Below, piece by piece: positions 1 to 5,431 of a DNA stretch of 5,431 nt; the stretch's first letter is position 1, and the number at the start of each line of letters is the position of its first letter. Below the pieces are notes generated by a model. The model was not told the origin of the DNA. It saw nothing but the letters and a program-made list of their open reading frames with translations, and did not search any database. The position numbers were made by a program, and so were the translations under genes. The DNA is from Myxococcales bacterium (GTDB lineage: Bacteria > Myxococcota > Polyangia > Polyangiales > Polyangiaceae). The stretch covers positions 1 through 5,431 of the forward strand of contig JAGQIY010000224.1 in assembly GCA_020430865.1 (NCBI GenBank), read 5' to 3'.

Positions 1-971
1 CCGTTGTCCGCCATCCACGCTGCGCGCAGGGTGAGCAGCCGCGCGGCCTCCCATTCCGCTTCCATGCGGCAAAGCTCTGCCTCGGCGGCGTTGCGCGACC
101 AGATCGAGCCGCGGTAGCTCTGCTTGACGCCTTCTTGCTTGAGGATGTCGCGGGTCAGCTCGAGGGCGGCACGCGCGACTCCGATGGCCATGCCGGCGAC
201 CACGGGGCGCGTGTTGTCGAAGGTCTGCATGACCCCGGCGAAGCTCTTCTGGGTGTCGATCTCGGGGCTGCCCAGGATGTTGTCCAGCGGGATGCGGCAA
301 TCCGTGAAGGCGATGGTCGCAGTGTCCGAGGCGCGGATGCCAAGCTTGTGCTCCAGGCGCAGGACCTGCATACCCGGAGTGCCCTTGGGGACGATGAACG
401 ACTTGATCGCTGCTCGACCGAGGCTCGGGTCCAGCGTCGCCCAGACGACCACGCTGTCGCAACGTTCCCCCGCGGTAACGAAGATCTTCTCACCGTTGAG
501 CACCCACTCGTCACCATCCCTCACAGCGGTGGTGCGGATCGCGCCGGAGTCCGAGCCGGCGCCAGGTTCGGTGATGGCCATCGCGGCCCAGGTGCCATCG
601 AACTTCTGCTTCTGCTCGGGCGTCGCGACCGCGGCGATCGCTGAGTTTCCCAACCCTTGACGTGGAATCGAGAGCGCCAGCCCAACGTCACCCCAGCACA
701 GCTCGGTGAGACCGAGCACGGTGGCCATGTTCGCGCCGTTCTTCACGCCGGTGTCTCCGGTCTGCTTCCGGGAGAGCTCGCCGGCGCCCGCGCCGACGCC
801 CCCCGCAGAGTTCATCCCATCCATCGCCGCGGCGAGGAGGTCGAGCTCCTTGGGGTAGGCGTGCTCCGCGAGATCGTACTTGCGCGAAATAGGCCGAAAG
901 ACGTGAGTCGCCACCTGGGTGGCTTGGTCGACCAGAGGCTTCAGCTTCTTGGGTACTTCTAGGTTCAACAT
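1..971 (-). CDS. Acyl-CoA dehydrogenase family protein, subunit with intact TEPGAGSD half-site (3' end off window)
   Basis: FAD-dependent alpha,beta-oxidation of an acyl-CoA thioester, normally passing electrons to ETF in the cytoplasm. The reading frame opens at ATG 971 and stays open to base 1, giving 323 full codons; the C-terminal quarter, including the region of the catalytic Glu, lies outside. Visible: N-terminal helical domain (about 1-125), the ACAD signature AMAITEPGAGSD (130-141), the beta-domain stretch WVLNGEKIFVT (156-166) whose F164 and T166 match the MCAD flavin contacts Trp166/Thr168, and RPVVAGMAIGVARAAL (255-270) opening the C-terminal helical domain. Odd: where homologues carry RxxFGxPI and a conserved Gln before the next helix, this protein has no RxxFG and has Asn at the Gln position (residues about 281-296), while the following ARLLTLRAAW (310-319) is normal. 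AAGGGAGG at 979-986 lies 7 nt before the ATG. It is the second gene of an operon, 14 bp after its ACAD partner. The family is certain; the substrate is unknown. Confidence 0.93.
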   Translation of the reverse strand, partial: MLNLEVPKKLKPLVDQATQVATHVFRPISRKYDLAEHAYPKELDLLAAAMDGMNSAGGVGAGAGELSRKQTGDTGVKNGANMATVLGLTELCWGDVGLALSIPRQGLGNSAIAAVATPEQKQKFDGTWAAMAITEPGAGSDSGAIRTTAVRDGDEWVLNGEKIFVTAGERCDSVVVWATLDPSLGRAAIKSFIVPKGTPGMQVLRLEHKLGIRASDTATIAFTDCRIPLDNILGSPEIDTQKSFAGVMQTFDNTRPVVAGMAIGVARAALELTRDILKQEGVKQSYRGSIWSRNAAEAELCRMEAEWEAARLLTLRAAWMADN

Positions 972-978
972 CGCAGAG

Positions 979-986
979 CCTCCCTT
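979..986 (-). promoter_or_regulatory. Shine-Dalgarno of the downstream ACAD, touching the upstream stop codon
   Basis: The minus strand reads AAGGGAGG here, 7 nt before ATG 971, which fixes that start. Its first base (986) is also the last base of the TGA stop (988-986) of the upstream ACAD gene. Ribosomes finishing the first gene therefore stop on the binding site of the second. This suggests translational coupling and matched production of the two subunits. Confidence 0.75.
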
Positions 987-2311
987 CAGATGTAGAGCGC
1001 GCCTTCGATCAAGCTGATCGCACGCAGTTGCCGATACCAGAGCTCCACCGGGTGCTCCTTGACGAAGCCGTGTCCACCCAGGAGCTGCACGCCGTCGCTC
1101 CCGACCTTCATCCCCTTCTCCCCTGCCTGGAGTCGCGCGAGGTACGCCTCACGCTGAAAGCTCGAGCCGTTTTCCGCGCGGCTTGCGGCGCGCTGGGTCA
1201 GGAGGCGCATGCCATCGAGCTCGAGGGCCATGTCAGCGATCAGGAAGGCGACGGACTGGCGATTGGTGATCGGCTCGCCGAAGGCGAAGCGCTCGTTGCA
1301 GTACGGAATGACGTAGTCGAGCACCGACTGGCCGCAGCCCACCGCCATCGCCGCCCACGCGATGCGCGCGCGATCGATCACTTCGGAGTAGCGGAAGTCG
1401 ACCTCGTCGCCGCCAATCCGCGCCTCATGAGAGACGCGCACGTCCTTCAGTTCGAGACGGGCGAGATCCGCGGCGCGCAGGCCCATGCAGGGGTCTTCGA
1501 AGATGGAGAGCCCCTTGGCGTCGCGCTCCACGATGAACAGCTCCGGCTCGCCGGAGTCGCTGAGCGCCGCGACCAGGAACAGCTCCGCGCGACTTCCGAG
1601 CGGAACCAACGTCTTGGTACCATTCAGAACGTAGCCAGAGTCCGTGCGCTGCGCACGGGTGCGCAAGCGGTACGCATCGAACAGGGGTGTCGGCTCCGTG
1701 AGCGCCAGTGCCGAGCCCACGAAGCCCGCCTCGGCCAGCGGTGACAGGTACTTGGATTGTTGCGCGGCGGTGCCGAAATCCACCAGCAGGTTCACGACAG
1801 CCAGCGGCGCCAGCACGGCGAGGGCGATGCCCATGTCTCCATATGCCAGGTCTTCGATGACCAGCGCGTTCGAAACGGGTGAGCGCTCCGTCCCCGCACC
1901 GCCGAGGCTCTCTGGCAACGCCATCAAGGTGAGGCCGAGATCCATCGACTCGTCGAGCAGCTCCTGCTGGGTGAAGCACTTGTCATCGGCCGAGCGCGCG
2001 GCGGGACGCATCACATCCTCGGCGAAGCGCCGCAGGGTATCCCGCGTCATCTGCTGCTCGTCGGTGATGCTCAGGTCGAACAGCTCCGGCTTCTTCGCCG
2101 GGCGCTCGAGCCGTGAGGCCTTCACCAGCTTCAGCACCGGCTTGAAGCGTTGACCGGCGTTCTGTGCCGCTCGAAAGCCGACTCGCGCGCCTTGCTCCAC
2201 CAGCCGCGTCGCCTGGGGACGCAGTCCCCAGCGATCGATCCACTCCGCTCCTCCAAGCTCTCCCAGGAAACGCAGACCGCGTCCCATCGCCATGCTCGCG
2301 ACGTTCTTCAT
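986..2311 (-). CDS. Acyl-CoA dehydrogenase family protein with degenerate flavin loop and N-terminal extension
   Basis: A 441-aa ACAD-fold protein, first gene of a two-ACAD operon. ATG 2311 is chosen because AGGAGA (2319-2324) sits 7 nt upstream; the frame stays open further upstream to 2524, but that sequence looks non-coding and contains the palindrome. Residues 1-75 form a basic, amphipathic extension without a clear transmembrane segment; the ACAD N-terminal domain begins near 80. The signature is altered: TEP (205-207) is followed by TPLFD instead of GAGSD, and the flavin-contacting W-x-T is L235-V-P237. Other elements are canonical: RFAFGEPI (341-348) with Gln352, QLLGGHGF (409-416), WYRQLR (425-430) and IEGA (435-438) with Glu436 at the catalytic-base position. 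The chain ends 5 residues after that Glu, about 15 short of MCAD, and the usual EGT is EGA. The kept motifs are those that reach into a neighbour's FAD site, so it probably partners the next gene's product. It may have no complete active site of its own. Confidence 0.92.
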   Translation of the reverse strand: MKNVASMAMGRGLRFLGELGGAEWIDRWGLRPQATRLVEQGARVGFRAAQNAGQRFKPVLKLVKASRLERPAKKPELFDLSITDEQQMTRDTLRRFAEDVMRPAARSADDKCFTQQELLDESMDLGLTLMALPESLGGAGTERSPVSNALVIEDLAYGDMGIALAVLAPLAVVNLLVDFGTAAQQSKYLSPLAEAGFVGSALALTEPTPLFDAYRLRTRAQRTDSGYVLNGTKTLVPLGSRAELFLVAALSDSGEPELFIVERDAKGLSIFEDPCMGLRAADLARLELKDVRVSHEARIGGDEVDFRYSEVIDRARIAWAAMAVGCGQSVLDYVIPYCNERFAFGEPITNRQSVAFLIADMALELDGMRLLTQRAASRAENGSSFQREAYLARLQAGEKGMKVGSDGVQLLGGHGFVKEHPVELWYRQLRAISLIEGALYI

Positions 2312-2318
2312 ACTCGTC

Positions 2319-2324
2319 TCTCCT
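2319..2324 (-). promoter_or_regulatory. Shine-Dalgarno of the first ACAD gene
   Basis: AGGAGA on the minus strand, 7 nt before ATG 2311. It decides the start, since the same frame is open a further 71 codons upstream. It places translation initiation after the divergent control region rather than inside it. Confidence 0.75.
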
Positions 2325-2392
2325 GCGGTGGGCGCCCGTGGTCGGGTCGCCCCCGGGTGATTGGTGCACCACTCCTGAGTGCAACGCAGGGT

Positions 2393-2409
2393 GTATACAT
2401 CATGTATAC
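2393..2409. promoter_or_regulatory. Perfect 17-bp palindrome, probable operator
   Basis: GTATACAT-C-ATGTATAC: two perfect 8-bp arms around one central base. It is strikingly AT-rich for this DNA and lies 81 bp before the ACAD operon start and 176 bp before the TerB/COQ4-like start. Size, symmetry and placement fit the site of a dimeric repressor such as a GntR- or TetR-family protein. Several GntR/FadR-subfamily sites contain a TGTATACA-like core, but this is resemblance only. The arms carry -10-like hexamers, so binding could block a promoter directly. No regulator gene is in the window. Confidence 0.65.
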
Positions 2410-2573
2410 TCGAGTCGCCAGGATATTCAGCCCGCGGGCCGGCAGACGCAGAAACGCACCAAGAAGTGTCAGGTCCGGCGCCGCTGTGCAGAGGGTCACC
2501 AAGCACCCAGAAGTTATTGAGCACTTACGAGACGGCAACCCACTTCGCAGACTCCAGCTGCAACCCGTGCGCG

Positions 2574-2581
2574 AAGGAGGT
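2574..2581 (+). promoter_or_regulatory. Strong Shine-Dalgarno of the TerB/COQ4-like gene
   Basis: AAGGAGGT, close to a full anti-SD complement, ending 4 nt before ATG 2586. It selects this ATG over the in-frame GTG at 2379, which would add 69 residues without family resemblance and run through the palindrome. Confidence 0.85.
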
Positions 2582-2585
2582 CGTC

Positions 2586-3533
2586 ATGAAGTTCGTCTTT
2601 CCCACCCCAGCCGAAGCGGAGCCTGGGCTGCGCGCCCTGAAGACCGTGCTGGAGAGCGATGGGAGTCTGTCCCTGGTCGAGCGCCAGCTGCTAGACGCCG
2701 GCAAGCGCAACATCCTCAAGCAGGACTTCGATCTGGACGCGCTGCGCCCGATCACGCCGGAGGATCTCCGCGCGGCAATCGAGCGCCCCGAGATCCGCCG
2801 GCAGCTGGTCACCGCCATGGTGGTGACCAGCCTGGCGAGCGGCGAGGCGAACCAGGACCAGCTGTCCACCATCGAGGACTTCGCGAAGGCGCTCGCCGTG
2901 GACCTGCACGAGATCGAGCAGCTGCGCAAATACGTCAAGCGCGAGTACGCCCTGCTGCGCCTCGACGTCCTGCGCCACATGTACATCGGCGACCGCATCG
3001 GTCAGCTCTACGAACAGCAAGGCGCGGTTGGGATCCTCAAGACCCTCGGCACCTTGCGAGGCGCCCTCGAGAACAAGCAGACCGCCGCCAGGTACCAGGC
3101 CCTGGAGAAGCTCCCGAGGGGCACGCTGGGACGCGAGTACTTCGAGCACTGCCGCGAGCGCGGTTTCCCGCTCCCCGGGGAACGCTACTCCGCCCCGGAG
3201 ATGATCCTCCCCCACGACCTCTCTCACATTCTCGGCGACTACGACACGGACCCCAAGGGTGAACTCCAGGTCGCGGCCTTCAGCGCCGGCTATCGCAAGG
3301 AGCAGACCGCGAGCATCCTCGTCTTCGTGCTGTGTCAGTTCGATCTGGGCATCCAGATGGTGCCCCAGGCCAAACCGGAGATCGGCGAGCTGGACATGGA
3401 CGCCTTCCTCAAGGCATTTCTCCGCGGAACGCAGTGCAACACCGACTTCTTCGACCACTGGGATCACTGGGCCGTGATTGACCGCCCGGTGGAAGAGCTG
3501 CGGCTGCGGTACAGTATCCCACCCAAGGCCTGA
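2586..3533 (+). CDS. TerB-like/COQ4-like two-domain protein
   Basis: A 315-aa soluble protein with no signal peptide or transmembrane helix. The N-terminal half (about 10-140) is helical and resembles a TerB-type domain: two acidic turns each begin a helix, SDGSLSLVERQ (24-34) and SGEANQDQLSTIEDFAKAL (85-103). TerB domains are acidic helical metal-binding modules named from tellurite resistance. The C-terminal half (about 175-315) resembles COQ4: H210-D-L-S-H214 followed by E226 matches the family's HDxxH-x11-E metal motif exactly, and the ending HWAVIDRPVEELRLRYSIPP (294-313) matches the typical W...PxEELR...I-PP terminus. COQ4 acts in ubiquinone synthesis, where it is proposed to remove the C1 carboxyl and hydroxylate the ring. 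Whether this bacterial relative does so is unknown. It stands alone on the plus strand, divergent from the ACAD operon and convergent with meaB. COQ4 assignment is fairly sure from motif and C-terminus; TerB assignment is moderate; the physiological role is open. Confidence 0.85.
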   Translation: MKFVFPTPAEAEPGLRALKTVLESDGSLSLVERQLLDAGKRNILKQDFDLDALRPITPEDLRAAIERPEIRRQLVTAMVVTSLASGEANQDQLSTIEDFAKALAVDLHEIEQLRKYVKREYALLRLDVLRHMYIGDRIGQLYEQQGAVGILKTLGTLRGALENKQTAARYQALEKLPRGTLGREYFEHCRERGFPLPGERYSAPEMILPHDLSHILGDYDTDPKGELQVAAFSAGYRKEQTASILVFVLCQFDLGIQMVPQAKPEIGELDMDAFLKAFLRGTQCNTDFFDHWDHWAVIDRPVEELRLRYSIPPKA

Positions 3534-3539
3534 GCGACG

Positions 3540-3559
3540 CTGGGAGCAGGCGCGCCCAG
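3540..3559. terminator. Weak hairpin in the convergent gap
   Basis: CTGGG (3540-3544) and CCCAG (3555-3559) can pair around a 10-nt loop, between the TGA of the plus gene (3531-3533) and the TAG of meaB (3564-3562). The stem is only 5 bp and there is no T-tract on either strand. It could serve both converging transcripts, but it may be chance in GC-rich DNA. Confidence 0.2.
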
Positions 3560-3561
3560 GG

Positions 3562-4542
3562 CTAGCGCAGCGATGCCACGAAGCGCTCGCCGAAGGCCGT
3601 CTGCGCTCGATCGTAGCCTTTTGATTCCTCGAGGAACCGCTCGGCGCCGCCGAGTGAGTCTTCGAGGAAGCGCTTGCCTTGTCTGCCCCACTCACGCTCC
3701 ACCCAGCGACGGTAGAAGTACGCTTCTCGCCCGTGGTTGCGCTGTTCGGCGCTCGCCAGATCGCTACCGGCACCCAGCGCGACCACCTGATGGTGCACGT
3801 GCGCAGCGAGGTCATCCAACCCCTCCCCGCTCGTGCAACTGGTGCGGAAGATCTGCACCTGGTCTCCGTCGAACGGCCGCGCGAGCTGCAAGCTCGCCTT
3901 CAGCGCGTGGTAGGCCTTGCGCGCTGCCTGCTTTGCGTCGCTCTTGTTCAGGATCACCGTGTCAGGGATCTCCATCACTCCCGCCTTCAAGAACTGCACC
4001 TCGTCGCCGCCGAGTGGCGTCATCACCAGGTACACGCGATCCGCCAGGAAACGGATGTCGACCTCGCTCTGGCCCACGCCCACCGTCTCGACGAAGACGC
4101 AGTCATAGAGGTGCACCAGCAGGCGACACACGTCGAAGCTCGCCGGGCTCAGGCCACCGAGCTGGGTCTGGGAAGCCTGGGAGCGGAAGTAGAAGCGCTC
4201 TTCGCGGCTGTCCACCCGCACCCGGGTGCGATCGCCGAGCAGCGCCCCACCCGACACGTGGCTCGAAGGATCCACGGCGAGCACCGCGACGCGTAGCTCC
4301 GCGTCGCTCGCGAGCAGGCGCCGCGCCAGCTCACCGAGCAGCGTGCTCTTGCCTGCGCCTGGAGTGCCGGTGATGCCAATGAACACGCCGCGGCGACGGT
4401 TCTCCGCCGCCAGCAGCTCGCCGATCACCTGAGCCCGGCGTTCGCGAGCGCTCGCGCGCTGATCCTCGAACTCACTGACCAGGGTAGACACCCCCAAGCG
4501 ATTCAGCCGCGTGAGGAGCTCGGTTGCCTCGAAAGCGCTCAA
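3562..4542 (-). CDS. meaB: MeaB/ArgK-type GTPase, chaperone of the B12-dependent acyl-CoA mutase
   Basis: A 326-aa SIMIBI-class P-loop GTPase of the MeaB family, which gates cobalamin loading into acyl-CoA mutases and protects them from inactivation, using GTP hydrolysis. Seen in order: helical N-terminus (1-50), Walker A GTPGAGKST (59-67), DPSS (91-94), GGALLGDRTR (98-107), RSQASQTQLGGLS (120-132) in place of the more usual RSMATRGHLGGLS, ETVGVGQSE (152-160), LGGDEVQFLKAG (177-188), guanine-specificity NKSD (199-202) and TSGEG (237-241). All nucleotide-binding motifs are intact and the length is normal. The C-terminus (about 270-326) is rich in charged and aromatic residues and less recognisable than the usual MeaB dimerisation arm. 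The start is TTG 4542, 7 nt after the mutase stop, with only a weak purine-rich stretch upstream; GTG 4491 is an in-frame alternative but would shorten the N-terminal helices. The position directly after the mutase gene implies one transcript and translational coupling. Family assignment is firm. Confidence 0.93.
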   Translation of the reverse strand: MSAFEATELLTRLNRLGVSTLVSEFEDQRASARERRAQVIGELLAAENRRRGVFIGITGTPGAGKSTLLGELARRLLASDAELRVAVLAVDPSSHVSGGALLGDRTRVRVDSREERFYFRSQASQTQLGGLSPASFDVCRLLVHLYDCVFVETVGVGQSEVDIRFLADRVYLVMTPLGGDEVQFLKAGVMEIPDTVILNKSDAKQAARKAYHALKASLQLARPFDGDQVQIFRTSCTSGEGLDDLAAHVHHQVVALGAGSDLASAEQRNHGREAYFYRRWVEREWGRQGKRFLEDSLGGAERFLEESKGYDRAQTAFGERFVASLR

Positions 4543-4549
4543 GCGTAAC

Positions 4550-5431
4550 TCACTCTGCCGCGGCGGCGGGCGTCTCGATCAGGCTGAAGATGCGCTCCAT
4601 GATGTCGATCAGCTCGTAGTCTTTTGGCGTGAACACCGCGCGGATGCCGATCTGGGAGAGCCGCTCGAAGTCGCTCTGGGGAATGATGCCGCCGAAGATC
4701 ACCTGGATGCGGTCCCCGGCGCCTGCTTCCTCCAGCAGCTTCATCAGCTGCTCCGCGAGCTCGATGTGGGAGCCGCTGAGCACCGACGCGCCGATCACGT
4801 CGGCGCTCTCCTCGATGGCGCTGGTCACGATCTCGTCGGGGCGCAGGCGGATCCCGGAGTACACGACATCGAAGCCGACGTGCCGCGCGGAGACGGCGAT
4901 CATCTCGGCGCCGTTGGAGTGACCGTCGAGCCCGGGCTTGCCGACCACGATGCGCGGACGGCGACCGCGCTCGTCGGTGAAGCGCTGGATGCGCTTGCGC
5001 AGTGCCTCGACGCGCTCGCCCTCGAGTCCGAGGCGCTGGCCCTCGATGCCAGTCACCGGACGGTACTCGCCGAATACCTCCCGCAACGCTCCCGCCCACT
5101 CTCCGGTGGTGACGCGGGCGAGCGCACACTCGACGCTCGCCTCCATCATGTTGTCGCCGCTCCTGGCGGCGGCCTTGAGCGCTTGCAGGGCCGCCTTGGC
5201 GCGGCCAGCGTCTCGCTTGCTACGTACGGACTTCAATGACTCGAGCGTCTCCTTGACGCTCTCGCCATCCAGCTTGAACAAGCCGCCATCATCGCCCCCC
5301 ACCAGAGGAGACTCGATGCCCTCTTGCCACTTGTTCACACCGACGACGGTTATCTCGCCCTTGGCGATACGTGTGACGCGTTCGGCCATCGAGCGCACGA
5401 GAGACGTCTTCATGTAGCCGCTCTCGATGGC
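4550..5431 (-). CDS. ecm: B12-dependent acyl-CoA mutase, ethylmalonyl-CoA mutase (MeaA/Ecm)-like, C-terminal part (5' end off window)
   Basis: Carbon-skeleton rearrangement of an acyl-CoA with adenosylcobalamin. In the ethylmalonyl-CoA pathway, Ecm converts (2R)-ethylmalonyl-CoA to methylsuccinyl-CoA. 293 residues are visible. The frame is open to the right edge and begins AIESGYMK, an interior mutase motif, so ATG 5413 is not the start and several hundred N-terminal residues (the catalytic TIM barrel) are outside. Seen: VVGVNKW near 29-35, the linker TTGEWAGALREVFGEYR (108-124, continuing P-V-T-G), then the B12-binding Rossmann-like domain with LDGHSNGAEMIA (168-179). His171 (codon 4921-4919) is the lower axial cobalt ligand of the DxHxxG motif. 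SVLSGSH (216-222), FGGIIP (246-251) and FTPKDYEL (267-274) follow. The TTGEW...FGEYR linker, HSNGAE and TPKDxEL resemble MeaA/Ecm more than methylmalonyl-CoA mutase, which usually has DGHDRGA. Substrate-determining residues lie outside, so methylmalonyl or another acyl-CoA remains possible. It is followed in the same operon by meaB. Confidence 0.87.
   Translation of the reverse strand, partial: AIESGYMKTSLVRSMAERVTRIAKGEITVVGVNKWQEGIESPLVGGDDGGLFKLDGESVKETLESLKSVRSKRDAGRAKAALQALKAAARSGDNMMEASVECALARVTTGEWAGALREVFGEYRPVTGIEGQRLGLEGERVEALRKRIQRFTDERGRRPRIVVGKPGLDGHSNGAEMIAVSARHVGFDVVYSGIRLRPDEIVTSAIEESADVIGASVLSGSHIELAEQLMKLLEEAGAGDRIQVIFGGIIPQSDFERLSQIGIRAVFTPKDYELIDIMERIFSLIETPAAAAE

Larger units (their letters stand above)
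2312..2585. promoter_or_regulatory. Divergent intergenic control region
   Basis: 274 bp between the divergent starts of the ACAD operon (minus) and the TerB/COQ4-like gene (plus), so promoters for both should lie here. The centre (about 2391-2430) is clearly more AT-rich than its surroundings and holds a perfect 17-bp palindrome. TATACT at 2405-2410 (plus) and TATACA on either strand resemble sigma-70 -10 boxes, but no convincing -35 element at 16-18 bp was found, so no promoter is called. Short GC-rich palindromes (2330-2337, 2362-2371, 2430-2439) also occur. No small gene is supported. Confidence 0.6.

Noticed and set aside
124..660. Plus-strand frames of 169-178 aa opposite the downstream ACAD
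   Set aside because: The minus strand in this stretch encodes an unbroken, motif-bearing ACAD, so these are antisense shadows.
2362..2371. Short palindromes TGGTGCACCA here, GGGCGCCC (2330-2337) and GCCCGCGGGC (2430-2439)
   Set aside because: Eight to ten bp GC-rich palindromes are common by chance in DNA of this composition and show no further symmetry.
2312..2524. N-terminal extension of the upstream ACAD to ATG 2524 (71 more residues)
   Set aside because: The added sequence has no ACAD resemblance, crosses the palindrome and probable promoters, and a good AGGAGA ribosome site sits just before ATG 2311.
2379..2585. Extension of the TerB/COQ4-like protein to GTG 2379
   Set aside because: AAGGAGGT at 2574-2581 clearly serves ATG 2586. 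The 69 extra residues are low-complexity and run through the operator.
2150..3262. 370-aa plus-strand frame overlapping two genes
   Set aside because: It covers the antisense of the ACAD start, the intergenic region and an out-of-frame copy of the TerB/COQ4-like gene. Its Arg/Pro-rich content marks it as a shadow.
2691..3815. 374-aa open frame on the minus strand antisense to the TerB/COQ4-like gene
   Set aside because: It lies opposite a gene with clear family motifs and reads through the end of meaB. Its composition is typical of antisense frames in GC-rich DNA, with no recognisable domain.
4550..5413. Complete 287-aa stand-alone B12-binding protein starting at ATG 5413
   Set aside because: The frame stays open to the window edge and the preceding codons give AIESGY, which with MKTS forms an internal mutase motif. 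The gene is a longer mutase cut by the window.

Overview
The window is high-GC, gene-dense bacterial DNA holding five protein-coding genes, two of them cut by the window edges. The codon bias and the gene types (paired acyl-CoA dehydrogenases, a B12 mutase with its GTPase chaperone, a COQ4-like protein) suggest a myxobacterium or relative. That placement is an impression from sequence style, not a demonstrated assignment. No rRNA, tRNA, CRISPR array, insertion sequence or other mobile element was seen.

Layout: (i) 1-2311, minus strand, is a two-gene operon of acyl-CoA dehydrogenase (ACAD) family proteins. The upstream gene (986-2311) is 441 aa. The downstream gene (1-971) starts 14 bp after it and runs off the left edge. 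(ii) 2312-2585 is a divergent intergenic region with a perfect 17-bp AT-rich palindrome, probably an operator. (iii) 2586-3533, plus strand, encodes a 315-aa protein that joins a TerB-like N-terminal half to a COQ4-like C-terminal half with an intact HDxxH-x11-E metal motif. (iv) 3534-3561 is a 28-bp convergent gap. (v) 3562-5431, minus strand, is a second operon: the C-terminal part of a B12-dependent acyl-CoA mutase of the ethylmalonyl-CoA mutase (MeaA/Ecm) type, followed 7 bp later by its MeaB/ArgK-type GTPase chaperone, which starts with TTG.

How the genes may work together: mutase and MeaB are a standard functional pair, the GTPase protecting and reloading the cobalamin enzyme. The two ACADs look like a pair as well. 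The downstream one keeps the TEPGAGSD and flavin-contacting F-x-T elements but has lost the RxxFG and Gln elements. The upstream one has lost the former (TEP-TPLFD, L-x-P) and kept the latter. In ordinary ACADs these elements come from two neighbouring subunits and build one FAD site, so the pattern predicts an obligate alpha2beta2 enzyme with two FADs, as known for mycobacterial steroid side-chain ACADs. The ACAD operon and the TerB/COQ4 gene diverge from one control region. A link between acyl-CoA oxidation and the quinone pool (via ETF and ETF:quinone oxidoreductase) is conceivable but only inferred.
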